NCBI GenBank assembly: GCA_934256705.1
Contig: CAKQPF010000032.1
Location: 1-40,804 of the forward strand
Length of the DNA stretch: 40,804 nt
DNA from: an uncultured Prevotella sp.
GTDB taxonomy: Bacteria; Bacteroidota; Bacteroidia; Bacteroidales; Bacteroidaceae
Direction of reading: 5' to 3'
Made by a program: the position numbers and the translations under genes. The notes under the pieces were generated by a model, which had not been told where the DNA came from, did not search any database, and worked only from the letters and a program-made list of their open reading frames with translations. Shown here piece by piece: positions 32,104 to 40,804 of this stretch (the first letter of the stretch is position 1; each line of letters begins with the position of its first letter).

Positions 32104-33495
32104 TATCAGGTAATTGGTGCAGATTATCACGAAAGTGGCCATTTCGCTGAAGGCAAGTGAGAGCCAAAGACCTGACGTTCCGAGCCATAACGGCATCAGG
32201 ATGAATGACGGAATGAGGATGATAAAGCCGCGGAGAAGGGTGAATACGGTGGCAGCAGAGGCCTGTTCGGTGCTCTGGTAGTAGCCTATCATGGTGAGAT
32301 TGAGCACCACGAAGGCGAAAGAGAAACCGAAGAGCGGCAGTCCTTCCAGGCACAGTTCCCATGCCTTGCATCCCGAAGGCAGGAAGATGGATGACAGGAT
32401 GTCCGCACCGAAGAGCATCACCAGCGTGCCGCCAATGCCGCATAGCACCGCTGTCGTGATGTCGATACGCATGGCTTGCCTGATTCTCACGGTGTGGTCA
32501 AAGTCCTTCTCGTGCCTTCTGCCGTGGGCAAAACTGATGATCGGCTGGGAACTCTGCACGATGGCATTGCCAAACATGAATGCGATAGGAGTCATATAGC
32601 AGGCTACGCTGAAAGCAGCAACGCCGTCTTCGCCCATATATTTGATAAACTGATAGTTGCCGACGATGATAAGTGCGGAGATGGCAATCTCGCCCAGCAT
32701 CGCGCTTTCACCGATTCTGATCTGGTAACCGAGGTTTCTCAGCGTGAGTCTGAGGCTCTTCATCGTCATTCTGAGGCGATAGAGATGGAGCGTCTTGCTG
32801 AAGAAGAGCAGATAACCGATGGTGCAGAGTCCCGTCAGGGCATAGCTGAAGCTTGTGGCTATGGCAGCACCGGCAAGTCCGAATGTAGGAACTACCAGAT
32901 GATAGAAGCCGAAGTCGATGTCAAGACCATAGATAAGGAGACCGTCGCCCAGCATATTCAGCACCGCACCCGTTATGTTCAGATACATGGCTATGCGTGG
33001 CGAACCGTCGAGGCGCACCATAAACATTCCCACATTGCTCACTATGCAGAGCGGCATGAAGGAGGCAATCCATACCAGGTAGCTCTTGGCCAGAGGAACA
33101 AGTCTCTCGCTCGAACCGAACAGCAGGCACGTCTCGCGCTGGAATGCCACTATCAGTCCGCCCAGGATACATCCCACTATGAATCCGCCTATGAGCGACT
33201 GCGTGATATTTATCCTCGCTGCCTTCACCTTGCCTTTCGACAGATGGATGCTCGCCACCACCGAACCGCCGATGCCGAACATCAGTCCGATGCCGGCAAT
33301 GAAGAGGAAAACCGGCGCGATGATGCTGACAGCGGCAAGCGCATCACTGCCTACACCGTGGCCTACGAATGCACCGTCCGTGATATTGAGCACCACCATC
33401 GTGACCATAGCCACGAGGGTAGGGAGGAACATCTTGCGGAAAATCCTGCCTACAGGCTCCTTTCCAAAGTCTATACTGTCTCTGTTGTCTTTCAT
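32098..33495 (-). CDS. MATE-family multidrug/cation antiporter
   Basis: A 465-residue membrane protein with about 12 helices in two related halves. It has GRIFRKMFLPTLVAMVTMVVLN and NITDGAFVGHGVGSDALAAVS at the start of the first half, typical of MATE (NorM/MepA-like) exporters that extrude cationic drugs using Na+ or H+ gradients. The second half has GEIAISALIIVGNYQFIKYM and QSSQPIISFAHG. The natural substrate is unknown. The stop codon lies inside the outer arm of the fold-back element. Confidence 0.9.
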   Translation of the reverse strand: MKDNRDSIDFGKEPVGRIFRKMFLPTLVAMVTMVVLNITDGAFVGHGVGSDALAAVSIIAPVFLFIAGIGLMFGIGGSVVASIHLSKGKVKAARINITQSLIGGFIVGCILGGLIVAFQRETCLLFGSSERLVPLAKSYLVWIASFMPLCIVSNVGMFMVRLDGSPRIAMYLNITGAVLNMLGDGLLIYGLDIDFGFYHLVVPTFGLAGAAIATSFSYALTGLCTIGYLLFFSKTLHLYRLRMTMKSLRLTLRNLGYQIRIGESAMLGEIAISALIIVGNYQFIKYMGEDGVAAFSVACYMTPIAFMFGNAIVQSSQPIISFAHGRRHEKDFDHTVRIRQAMRIDITTAVLCGIGGTLVMLFGADILSSIFLPSGCKAWELCLEGLPLFGFSFAFVVLNLTMIGYYQSTEQASAATVFTLLRGFIILIPSFILMPLWLGTSGLWLSLAFSEMATFVIICTNYLIK

Positions 33496-33530
33496 GATAA
33501 TCTTTACTATGTATTAAAATGGATGTTTAC

Positions 33531-34793
33531 TTATTGTGTGGTCAAGAGAAACTTGTATAATGGCACCACTTCAATGTCCAGTCCCAAGTCTTCCGATGGA
33601 ATGGTATCTTCCTGGTCGTAAGTGACAATCATGCACTTCTTCGGGTGAAGGAATCTGCCTACCTTCTGCAAGGCCCCGACTTCACGGTTCAGAGTCGCTT
33701 CATCCATCATCTGATAAGATGCCTGGATGAGCAGTCCTTCTGTAGGAACGCAGAAATCCACCTCCATATTCTTGTTGTAATAGTACAGGTTTTCCCCATA
33801 TTGCTGATGGAGATGTATGGCCACCATGTTCTCCAGGAGCTTGGTTTCCGGCTGGAAGAGGAACAGATTGAGGATGCCGTTGTCATAGAAATAATGCTTC
33901 TTGATGGTCTCGCGCTCGGATAATGAGTCGGTAAAGCAGCTGATGCTGAACGTCAGATACGACTCATGCAGGAAATCAAGATAATTGTTTATGGTCTCTC
34001 TCGCTATCTTCGTGCCGTCGCCCTGCAGTATGTTCTGTAGTCGTTTGATGGCTGTAGGCTGCATGACGCTGTCAGCTAATTTCCTGATAAGCAAGCGGAA
34101 ACTTCTCTCATTCTTCACTCCTTTCCTGACAACGATGTCGGAATACAGTATTTTCTGATATAGAGACTGAAGCCATGACTTCTTGTCTTGTATATTGAAC
34201 ACTTCCGGCAGTCCGCCATAATAGAAATAATCAGACAGAAGCCTTATCACGTCAGCCCTCTCAGGCGAGAGTTCCCAGAAACTCTTGAGGTGCAATCCGT
34301 GGAATTCCAGATATTCCCCGAAGGAGAAAGGGAATATTTCCTTTGTCAGATACCTGCCTCCAAGCGTGGAAGAAACCTCGCGGCTAAGCATGTGGGCATT
34401 GCTTCCGGTGATGAAAACCCTGTATTTCTCATCTGCCAATCGACGTGCGAAGTGCTCCCATCCATCCACATTCTGTATTTCATCCAGAAAGATAATCGGC
34501 TGATGAGCATATAGTTCGCGGTAAGATTCCAGTATGAGGTACAGTTCTTCCTTCTTTATGTCGGTGATTCTTTCATCCTCGAAATTGACAAAGAGGATTT
34601 CCTCTGCGGAATGCCCCTGGGATATCAGGTGCTTGATGTGCTGATAAAGCATGTATGATTTGCCGGCACGGCGGATGCCTACCAATACATAATTGGCATT
34701 TTCCTCCAGGCAGATGTCCCTGCTTTGTAGCTGCACTTTGCTGACAAAACTCTGTTGCCAAAGTATAATCTGCTTTATTACATTCTTGTCCAT
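33531..34793 (-). CDS. AAA_14 / DUF4143 ATP-binding protein
   Basis: A 420-residue cytosolic ATPase of a widespread Bacteroidota family. Walker A is VGIRRAGKSYML (K45), Walker B is IIFLDEIQNVDGW (near residue 100), and the sensor motif is VFITGSNAHMLS. The C-terminal DUF4143 region resembles a nuclease-like fold (YYYNKNMEVDFCV, a D-F-x-V strand). The function is unknown. A strong Shine-Dalgarno-like AAGGAG lies 8 nt before the ATG, unusual for Bacteroidota. A TATATTTG box is just upstream. Confidence 0.88.
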   Translation of the reverse strand: MDKNVIKQIILWQQSFVSKVQLQSRDICLEENANYVLVGIRRAGKSYMLYQHIKHLISQGHSAEEILFVNFEDERITDIKKEELYLILESYRELYAHQPIIFLDEIQNVDGWEHFARRLADEKYRVFITGSNAHMLSREVSSTLGGRYLTKEIFPFSFGEYLEFHGLHLKSFWELSPERADVIRLLSDYFYYGGLPEVFNIQDKKSWLQSLYQKILYSDIVVRKGVKNERSFRLLIRKLADSVMQPTAIKRLQNILQGDGTKIARETINNYLDFLHESYLTFSISCFTDSLSERETIKKHYFYDNGILNLFLFQPETKLLENMVAIHLHQQYGENLYYYNKNMEVDFCVPTEGLLIQASYQMMDEATLNREVGALQKVGRFLHPKKCMIVTYDQEDTIPSEDLGLDIEVVPLYKFLLTTQ

Positions 34794-34820
34794 GTCGTGT
34801 CTCCTTTAAGAATTGTGGTG

Positions 34821-34828
34821 CAAATATA
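34821..34828 (-). promoter_or_regulatory. TAnnTTTG promoter box for the AAA_14 gene
   Basis: TATATTTG on the minus strand, followed by CACC, 27 nt before the ATG; the AAGGAG site lies between. Confidence 0.65.
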
Positions 34829-35066
34829 GTCATTTTTTTTGATATACACTGCATAAATCATCGAAAAGATGCAGTCTATGCACTGCATCCTGTCCGATTA
34901 CAGGCTTTTGATTGTTGGTTTGGGGGTGATGCAACCAATACAAAACCTGACATCCCAGTCTCTTTGTCCACCTTAATGATGCGTGAAATCCACCAACGGA
35001 ATGAGCAAGAATGGCGGGCGAAGTGAAAAAAATGACCGAAAGGTTTGTCATTTGGGATATTTTTGT

Positions 35067-35074
35067 TACTTTTG
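35067..35074 (+). promoter_or_regulatory. TAnnTTTG promoter box for the polysaccharide operon
   Basis: TACTTTTG, with a TTTG about 20 bp upstream as a -33 candidate. It implies a leader of about 137 nt before the NusG-like gene. Confidence 0.6.
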
Positions 35075-35218
35075 TAAGTTGAAAGAAAAGCCTGCAAGTA
35101 AGAGAATGAACTCTATGATTTCTGAAAGAACGAAATGATAATGACAGCTCGCAACTGCAAGAGGGTAAAACAATAAAACGGTAGAATCACTCTCGCTAAA
35201 GCAAGAACAACAAACTGA

Positions 35219-36781
35219 ATGATGACAGAATCGCCTTCTACATACTACGCTATCTATAACGAACGGGAGACAGACTTCCGTTGGTATGTCGTGCGCAGCA
35301 AGCCACATCAGGAGAAAATGCTCGCCGAGATGATATCATGTGGCATGGAGAAGGAGAAGAATATCCTCGAAGTGTTCTGTCCTGTCAACACTACCGTGAC
35401 CAAAAGGCGTAACGGCAAGGATGTGAAAGCACCGCTTTATTCAGGTCATGTCTTTGTGCTTGCCACATATAATGCGCTTCGCGAATTCCTCAAACTGAAC
35501 TATCCTGACGGTGGAATCCTGTTCCGCAGATTCAGATATGAAGATGATAATGGCAGGAAATCAGTTCCCGTGACCGTGCCCGAGACGGAGATGAGAACGT
35601 TCCGCGAACTCAATGACAGCTATGATGAGCGCATGGTGGTGCTCGATCGTCCGTATTCCGACTATGCCTATAATCCCAAGAGCGGCAAGATGAACGAGGT
35701 GGTGAAGATCATGGACGGCATGTTTGCCGGCAGGAAAGGCTACTTCGTCAGGTTTGGAGGCGAGCGGCGCCTCGTCTTCAGCATACTGGATGACAGCGGA
35801 ATCCCTTCGCTCACGCTCAGCATCCCGAATATATGGTCATTCCATGTCAGCCGAATGGTCAATGGAGACATAGCCAAAGCTGGCAATCCTACAGAGCGCG
35901 ACCGCGCCATAGACATGATGATCGGCACGCTCCACGGATGCGGACTGGCAGACAGAGCCATGGATAAGCTGCTCGAAATGGTGGATTTCCTTTCCGGAAA
36001 GACATCCTGGCTGGAGATGTGCAAATGGCTTTCCAGAAATGGAGAGCGGAGTCTCAGCAAGGCTTTTGCCGAATATGGCAAGGAGGAAGTCAGCATGGTG
36101 TATTCACTCATCCGCTATGAGAATGACAACAAAGGCTATGTGGAGGCAGCGTGGGCAAGGAATTTCATCCGTCCTTTCCTCACTCCTACGGCTGGAACAG
36201 GTGATTCCATGCTGGATAATACAACTGATTACACGAAGGAAAAGCAACTGGCTTTTGCCGATTACGATGTGACAATCACCAATGTAGATATCGAAGAGGA
36301 CGTATTCTACCCACGGACGCAGAAGGAAGAGACTGTCACCACCACATATTATGCCAACATCGGCGAGGTGCGGACTGAGAAAGAGGGAGTGATGCTCTTC
36401 GCAAACTGGGACAGACTGCTCTGCGGATATTTCCTCACGGCTGGCAGAGCAAATGCCTGTCTCGTGGCTGGCAGGAAAAGGAAGCATGGCAACGAGCAGA
36501 CCGAAGAGGAAATGATGGAGTCGTTCCGCAACTATGCCCCGACACTATATCATATCCTTCGTGACCCTGACAGCCCGGTAAAGGCGAGGGAGAACATGAT
36601 GATCGGCGACAGAAAGATCAGTGTTCTCTGCATATCAGCTCCTGACGACAAGCCTGAAAGCATAGCTATGGCAAGGCAGACGCTTATCGACACCGGTCTG
36701 AAAATATGCAAGGAAATCCATACCACCACCCATCTTGCAGTATGGCGCAGATACCTTAATGGCGTGTGGTTGCATCTATGA
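35219..36781 (+). CDS. Long UpxY/NusG-like transcription antiterminator with a novel C-terminal extension
   Basis: A 520-residue protein. Residues about 20-130 form a NusG N-terminal domain (RWYVVRSKPHQEKMLAEM, and VFCPVNTTVTKRRNGKDVKAPLYSGHVFV) as in UpxY proteins. These let RNA polymerase read through the leaders of capsule operons. Residues about 160-190 look like a KOW domain (VKIMDGMFAGRKGYFVRF). Ordinary UpxY proteins end near 170-200 residues; here about 310 more follow, with SLIRYENDNKGYVEAAWARN and ITNVDIEEDVFYP, which I cannot assign. Its position at the head of a polysaccharide operon supports the antiterminator role. Two adjacent ATG codons (35219, 35222) are possible starts. Confidence 0.8.
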   Translation: MMTESPSTYYAIYNERETDFRWYVVRSKPHQEKMLAEMISCGMEKEKNILEVFCPVNTTVTKRRNGKDVKAPLYSGHVFVLATYNALREFLKLNYPDGGILFRRFRYEDDNGRKSVPVTVPETEMRTFRELNDSYDERMVVLDRPYSDYAYNPKSGKMNEVVKIMDGMFAGRKGYFVRFGGERRLVFSILDDSGIPSLTLSIPNIWSFHVSRMVNGDIAKAGNPTERDRAIDMMIGTLHGCGLADRAMDKLLEMVDFLSGKTSWLEMCKWLSRNGERSLSKAFAEYGKEEVSMVYSLIRYENDNKGYVEAAWARNFIRPFLTPTAGTGDSMLDNTTDYTKEKQLAFADYDVTITNVDIEEDVFYPRTQKEETVTTTYYANIGEVRTEKEGVMLFANWDRLLCGYFLTAGRANACLVAGRKRKHGNEQTEEEMMESFRNYAPTLYHILRDPDSPVKARENMMIGDRKISVLCISAPDDKPESIAMARQTLIDTGLKICKEIHTTTHLAVWRRYLNGVWLHL

Positions 36782-36892
36782 TATTGTATATTGTGTTGTT
36801 TTGTTGTCTCGTTGTTTTGTTGAATTCTGTATTTGACGGACTTTGAAACGTCTGAACGACATGACAACATAATATCGTAACGACATAAAAGT

Positions 36893-37666
36893 ATGATACC
36901 TAAGATAATACATTATTGCTGGTTTGGCAGAAATCCATTGCCGCCGCTTGCGCAGGAGTGCATAGCGAGCTGGAGAAAATATCTGCCGGACTATGAAATA
37001 AAGGAATGGAATGAGGACAATTTCGACGTCAATGCCATTCCATATACTGCGGAGGCTTACCGACAGAAGAAGTATGCCTTCGTCAGTGACTATGCCCGTT
37101 TCTGGATCATGTATCATTATGGTGGACTGTATTTCGACACGGATGTGGAGGTGATACGTCCATTGGACGACATAATAGCTGCCGGAAACTTCATGGGCTT
37201 TGAGCTTGATCCGGATGGAGAGAACACTCCGGGACGCTATGCTCCACGATTTTGCTTCTCTGTAGCCCTCGGACTTGGATTCGGAATGGAGCCTTCGCAT
37301 CTGTTCTTGCAGAAGATGCTCGACAAATATGCAGGCATGGAGTTTGAACTTCCGCCAGCCGACATAACATGGTATAAGACCATCGTGGCATACACCACTG
37401 AGGCTTTGTGCGAGGAAGGACTGCAGAATGTCAGCGGAATACAGAATGTCAGCGGAATAAACATCTATCCGCATGAATACTTTGCACCTATCAATGTGCT
37501 GACGACAAGACTGAATATCACCCCTAACACGAGAACTGTGCATAGATATATGGGCAGTTGGGGAACTGGAAAGAGAAGCCTGAAGGACAGGATTCGCGGA
37601 CTTGTGCCGGAGGCTCTCTTCGTGATTTACAACAAAATAAAAAGACGCAGATATAGAATAAGATGA
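36893..37666 (+). CDS. GT32 (OCH1/capsular polysaccharide-type) glycosyltransferase
   Basis: A 257-residue glycosyltransferase. The N terminus IPKIIHYCWFGRNPLP, the middle KKYAFVSDYARFWIMYHYGG and the metal-binding DxD in LYFDTDVEV (D82, D84) are the GT32 signature. It would transfer a sugar to a lipid-linked surface polysaccharide repeat on the cytoplasmic face. An 18-bp perfect tandem duplication at 37424-37459 adds a second QNVSGI (about residues 178-189). Its stop overlaps the start of the polymerase gene by 4 nt (ATGA). Confidence 0.9.
   Translation: MIPKIIHYCWFGRNPLPPLAQECIASWRKYLPDYEIKEWNEDNFDVNAIPYTAEAYRQKKYAFVSDYARFWIMYHYGGLYFDTDVEVIRPLDDIIAAGNFMGFELDPDGENTPGRYAPRFCFSVALGLGFGMEPSHLFLQKMLDKYAGMEFELPPADITWYKTIVAYTTEALCEEGLQNVSGIQNVSGINIYPHEYFAPINVLTTRLNITPNTRTVHRYMGSWGTGKRSLKDRIRGLVPEALFVIYNKIKRRRYRIR
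37424..37459 (+). repeat. 18-bp perfect tandem duplication inside the GT32 gene
   Basis: CAGAATGTCAGCGGAATA at 37424-37441 and again at 37442-37459. In frame, giving QNVSGI twice. Confidence 0.95.
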
Positions 37667-38928
37667 AAACAATAGCGCAATTCTATACATTATTCTGGAT
37701 CATTTATTTCCCTACCTGTATTGCATTCAATGAATTGGATGGCTTCAAATGGATAGATGAGATAATGACTGTCATTCTCATGGTATTCACTTTCATCAAT
37801 AGCAGTGTCTCCATGAACCGTGAACCAAAGGGAGAATACAGGCTTTTCCTCGGTATTCTGGCTTTCTATGTGGTCTATGGACTGCTCTTCGGTGAGAACG
37901 TACAGACTGCTGTGCTCCGAGATATGGTGCAATGGATAAGGCCCTTCTCCGTGATTTACTGTACGTGGATATTGAATCCGCGCTTCACCGAGAGGCAGAA
38001 GAATGCGATGCTCCTATCCATGCTGGTGACGCTTGGAGCGTGGTTTCTCTATCATCCCGAAGTTAAGGTCGGTGCAGGAGCGGAGTTTCCAGTGCTCGGA
38101 CAGTTGGCTATATGTACCGGTATGACTTGGTATCTGTGGAAACCTGAGAACCAGAAGAATGCATACATTGCACTCGCAATAGTGTTGAGCGGTATGCTTG
38201 CCCCTAAATTCAAGTTTATGGGCGAGGTGATATGCTTCGTGGGATTAGTCTTTTTCCTTCGTGGCAAACTGCAATTCAAATCGCCTAAGACGATTATTGC
38301 ACTCGTAGTACTCCTTGCGGTGACGCTTTATGTGACATGGGAGAGGTTTGATGCCTATTACGTGGCAGGTCTTACAAGCAACGAACTTGCCCGCCCTATG
38401 ACCTATCGCATAGCTTTCACGGAGATATTATGGGACTATTTCCCCTTCGGACCGGGTATGGGAACGTGGGGATGCGCCGCTGCTGCCGACTATTATTCGC
38501 CATTGCTCTATAAGTATCACATGAGTAGAGTGTGGGGATGCGACCCTGCCAACCCGATGTTTGTGGCGGATGCCTTCTATCCTACGCTGGCACAGCTCGG
38601 AGTGGTGGGCATTATCCTCTTCTGCATATTCTGGAAACGCAGACTTGTAGCCATGAATGAGATAGAGGATATGCGCTATTATCGGGTGGCTTGGATTACA
38701 TTCTTCTGCCTTCTCATCGAGCAGACGGCAGACACATCTTTCCTTTCAGGCAAGGGAATGGGCTACTGTATGCTCCTTGCCCTCTGCCTTAATGCCAACA
38801 GGAATATGGAAGAAGAAGAGGAAGACGAAGAAGAGGAGGAAGACGAAGATGCAGACAGCGAGGAAATGGCATTGCCTCAGAATGGGAACGGCACGCCTTT
38901 CGCTCATGGAAGTTTGACTGAATTATAA
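37663..38928 (+). CDS. Wzy-like O-antigen/capsule polymerase
   Basis: A 421-residue membrane protein with about 10-12 hydrophobic segments. It has a long extracytoplasmic loop near residues 240-310 that contains RPMTYRIAFTEILWDYFPFG and GPGMGTWG, as in O-antigen ligase/polymerase (Wzy_C) proteins. It would polymerise repeat units in the periplasm. The C terminus carries an extreme acidic stretch of Glu/Asp (about residues 382-401) encoded by GAA/GAG/GAC triplets, which looks like a simple-sequence expansion. It overlaps the GT32 gene by 4 nt. Confidence 0.85.
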   Translation: MKTIAQFYTLFWIIYFPTCIAFNELDGFKWIDEIMTVILMVFTFINSSVSMNREPKGEYRLFLGILAFYVVYGLLFGENVQTAVLRDMVQWIRPFSVIYCTWILNPRFTERQKNAMLLSMLVTLGAWFLYHPEVKVGAGAEFPVLGQLAICTGMTWYLWKPENQKNAYIALAIVLSGMLAPKFKFMGEVICFVGLVFFLRGKLQFKSPKTIIALVVLLAVTLYVTWERFDAYYVAGLTSNELARPMTYRIAFTEILWDYFPFGPGMGTWGCAAAADYYSPLLYKYHMSRVWGCDPANPMFVADAFYPTLAQLGVVGIILFCIFWKRRLVAMNEIEDMRYYRVAWITFFCLLIEQTADTSFLSGKGMGYCMLLALCLNANRNMEEEEEDEEEEEDEDADSEEMALPQNGNGTPFAHGSLTEL

Positions 38929-38937
38929 CAGATAGAT

Positions 38938-39495
38938 ATGAAACTACATACTCTGATAATCAAAGCAAGCAAGGCAGTGCCATTCCTTTATGACGTGTTC
39001 CTGGCTTATTTTTACCGCAAAGCTATGAAGCAATGCGGTAAAGGGGTATATCTGCGCCCGTCATGCTCGGATATAAAGGGACTGGAAAACCTCTCTGTAG
39101 GCGAGGATACCAGCATTCCTAAGGGCAGCGTGATATACTGTACCGGTGCTCCTTGTATCATCGGAAAGAAGGTCTTGTTCGGTCCGAAACCGGTAATCAT
39201 CACTGGCGATCATCGCATTGACTTGCTTGGTAAGCATATCATCGACATCGCTGACGATGAAAAACAGCCAGAGAACGACCAGCCTGTAGTCATTGAGGAT
39301 GGAGTATGGACTGGTGCCAATGTCATAATCCTGAAAGGTGTGACCATCGGACGTGGGTCGGTGGTTGCAGCAGGCAGCGTGGTGACAAAGTCATGTGCGC
39401 CTTATAGCATCATCGGAGGCGTGCCTGCCAAACTCATCAAGATGCGTTTTACGCCAGAACAGATTGTGGAACATGAGAAACTTCTTGGCAAGTAA
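38938..39495 (+). CDS. Hexapeptide-repeat O-acetyltransferase (WbbJ/Maa type)
   Basis: A 185-residue left-handed beta-helix acyltransferase. Irregular hexapeptide turns are seen at LSVGEDTSIPKGSVIY and again at VVIEDGVWTGANVIILKG, then VTIGRGSVVAAGSVV. The segment IITGDHRID carries the catalytic histidine, and the C terminus SIIGGVPAKLIKMRF is typical. It probably acetylates a sugar of the surface polysaccharide using acetyl-CoA. It begins 9 nt after the polymerase stop and ends exactly where the GT4 gene starts. Confidence 0.9.
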   Translation: MKLHTLIIKASKAVPFLYDVFLAYFYRKAMKQCGKGVYLRPSCSDIKGLENLSVGEDTSIPKGSVIYCTGAPCIIGKKVLFGPKPVIITGDHRIDLLGKHIIDIADDEKQPENDQPVVIEDGVWTGANVIILKGVTIGRGSVVAAGSVVTKSCAPYSIIGGVPAKLIKMRFTPEQIVEHEKLLGK

Positions 39496-40581
39496 ATGGG
39501 AAAAGTAATCATCACGGCGCCTTCGCTCAATCCTTCTCTCAATGTAAGCGGCATATCCAGTGTCGTCCGCTTTATCATCGAGAATAATAAAGAGGTGGAG
39601 TATGTCCATTTCGAACTAGGAAAGCAGGACAGCGAACAAAGGGGATGGCGAAGCATCCGACGGCTTGTGGCGTGTTATCGCAAATGGAAAACGATGCTTT
39701 CTTCATGCAGTCAGACGGCGGACAAGCCCATAGTGCATTATTCTTTTCCACTAAGTGTGCCGTCAATCCTGCGAGATCCGTGGTTCATGTTTTATGCCAA
39801 GAGGCATGGTTACAGCATGGTGGTGCATCTGCATGGCGGACTTTTCCTCACTGCAAAGCACACTCCGTGGCTTCTGAAGATGATTCTGAAGTGGGTGTTC
39901 TCATGGGATGTTCCCTTCATCGTGCTCAGTGAAGTGGAGAAGAAGATAGTGGAAAGCAGATATGGAGCCAAAGATGTGCACGTGTTGCCAAACTGTGTCA
40001 GCATCCCTTCTGATGAAGAGTGCCACGTATCGGATGTTTCCAGCCCGTTACAGTTGGGCTATCTCGGACGGATAGAGCCTAACAAGGGCATGACAGAGTT
40101 GCTCCATGCTTGTGAAACCATGCTCCGTGCTGGCCTTTCTTTTGATCTGCATCTTGCAGGAAAGGAGCAGACAGAGGGTGAATACATCCCTCTCTTTCAG
40201 CAAATGCTTGGTGACAGGTTTCATTATGATGGTCTCGTGTCTGGAGAAAAGAAGCAGCGATTCCTGCAATCATTGGATCTTCTCGTCATGCCTACATATT
40301 TTGAGGGACTTCCGATGTCGCTCCTTGAATGTATGAGTTATGGAGTTGCGCCCGTAATCACTGATGTAGGGTCGGTCTCCACAGTCGTAAAGGATGGCAA
40401 TAACGGCATTTTCATCCGATTGAAGGATAGTTCCGCCATCGTCGAAGCCATCACTTATCTCGATGCTCACAGGGATATTCTCCAGTCATTAGGGCAAAAT
40501 GCCAGAGCGACTATCGTCCATCAATTCTCTCCAAAGGAGTATTCTCTTGCCTTGAATCGCATCTATGACAGCCTGAGATGA
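39496..40581 (+). CDS. GT4-family glycosyltransferase
   Basis: A 361-residue GT-B fold retaining glycosyltransferase. The N-terminal half has LNVSGISSVVRFI and VVHLHGGLFL; the C-terminal half has LGYLGRIEPNKGMTELLHA and the donor-site motif E-x7-E in YFEGLPMSLLECMSYG. The donor and acceptor are unknown. It directly follows the acetyltransferase with no intergenic base and is the last gene of the operon in this window; a hairpin follows. Confidence 0.92.
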   Translation: MGKVIITAPSLNPSLNVSGISSVVRFIIENNKEVEYVHFELGKQDSEQRGWRSIRRLVACYRKWKTMLSSCSQTADKPIVHYSFPLSVPSILRDPWFMFYAKRHGYSMVVHLHGGLFLTAKHTPWLLKMILKWVFSWDVPFIVLSEVEKKIVESRYGAKDVHVLPNCVSIPSDEECHVSDVSSPLQLGYLGRIEPNKGMTELLHACETMLRAGLSFDLHLAGKEQTEGEYIPLFQQMLGDRFHYDGLVSGEKKQRFLQSLDLLVMPTYFEGLPMSLLECMSYGVAPVITDVGSVSTVVKDGNNGIFIRLKDSSAIVEAITYLDAHRDILQSLGQNARATIVHQFSPKEYSLALNRIYDSLR

Positions 40582-40592
40582 TGATTATAGCT

Positions 40593-40625
40593 GATTTTTC
40601 TCCAATTTCAAATTGGTGGAAAAAT
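40593..40625 (+). terminator. Probable terminator of the polysaccharide operon
   Basis: CCAATTT and AAATTGG form a 7-bp stem around a single C, extended by ATTTTTC / GAAAAAT arms with a bulge, 12 bp after the GT4 stop. Confidence 0.6.
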
Positions 40626-40708
40626 AGGCAATAACATACAATTAGCCACAAAACCTGATTTTTTCCCCTTCCTTTAGAGTGCTCACAAGAATGCTTTTAT
40701 GATGTCAG

Positions 40709-40737
40709 ACCGTTAATTTGTACCCCATTTTAACGGT
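40709..40737 (+). other. Unexplained inverted repeat near the window end
   Basis: ACCGTTAA (40709-40716) and TTAACGGT (40730-40737), a perfect 8-bp stem with a 13-nt loop, in a gene-free stretch. It may be an operator or belong to something beyond the edge. Confidence 0.4.
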
Positions 40738-40804
40738 TGTTAATACTTTTCGTAACTACTCAGGTAGGTTTGCCGTACTCATATTATGACGAAACGATAG
40801 CAGC

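Larger units (their letters stand above)
34794..35218. other. Divergent intergenic region between the AAA_14 and NusG-like genes
   Basis: Both promoters lie here (34821-34828 minus and 35067-35074 plus). The 137-nt leader of the NusG-like gene (about 35082-35218) is where antitermination signals would be expected, but I see no clear stem-loop in it. Confidence 0.5.

Noticed and set aside
32476..33621. Plus-strand open frame of 381 codons opposite the MATE gene
   Set aside because: It is antisense to a typical MATE transporter and its translation is rich in His/Glu low-complexity sequence without domains.

Overview
The window comes from a Bacteroidota chromosome, most likely Prevotellaceae. 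This rests on repeated TAnnTTTG promoter boxes upstream of genes, a Bacteroidota-type LptD, a GT2-DUF4922-SpoIID fusion, an UpxY/NusG-like protein heading a polysaccharide locus, and PdxS/PdxT. No 16S gene is present, so the genus is an inference.

Layout. Positions 1-3295 are an AT-rich accessory region next to a tRNA-Arg(CCG) gene. It holds the start of a zinc-finger/HTH (excisionase-like) gene, a two-gene cassette of unknown function, and several gene remnants. One remnant is the 3' end of an AlbA/AAA_4-type regulator, broken by 13-bp tandem repeats. Positions 3587-14108 are minus-strand genes, mostly envelope related: lptD, an HD phosphohydrolase, a YqiA-like esterase, an M15 peptidase, an AmpG-like transporter and a 1252-residue triple-domain fusion. 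Positions 14954-22578 are plus strand: rlmN, then a pdxA-like gene / sigma-54 activator / lptE / TPR-like / secG run, then lemA and an M48 protease. Positions 22667-26678 hold crcB, a ThiD-like kinase fused to an AraC DNA-binding domain, a lipoprotein and pdxST. Positions 27083-34793 hold trmN6, ilvA, a two-component system, a MATE exporter and an AAA_14 ATPase. Positions 35219-40581 are a surface-polysaccharide locus: long NusG-like protein, GT32, Wzy-like polymerase, acetyltransferase and GT4.

The intergenic DNA is unusually structured. (1) A co-oriented hairpin element whose stem changes in a compensatory way lies in the 5' leaders of at least four genes, sometimes with a second conserved module. 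(2) Two arrays with an exact 22-bp period lie between genes. (3) A ~224-bp MITE-like element has terminal inverted repeats and a target duplication. (4) A 197-bp fold-back palindrome abuts the MATE stop codon.

Functional links. LptD and LptE, though in separate loci, are partners in LPS export. The vitamin B6 genes pdxST lie near a kinase-derived AraC regulator that may sense a B6 or thiamine precursor; the PdxA homologue has lost several canonical residues. The NusG-like protein is placed to antiterminate the polysaccharide operon that follows it.
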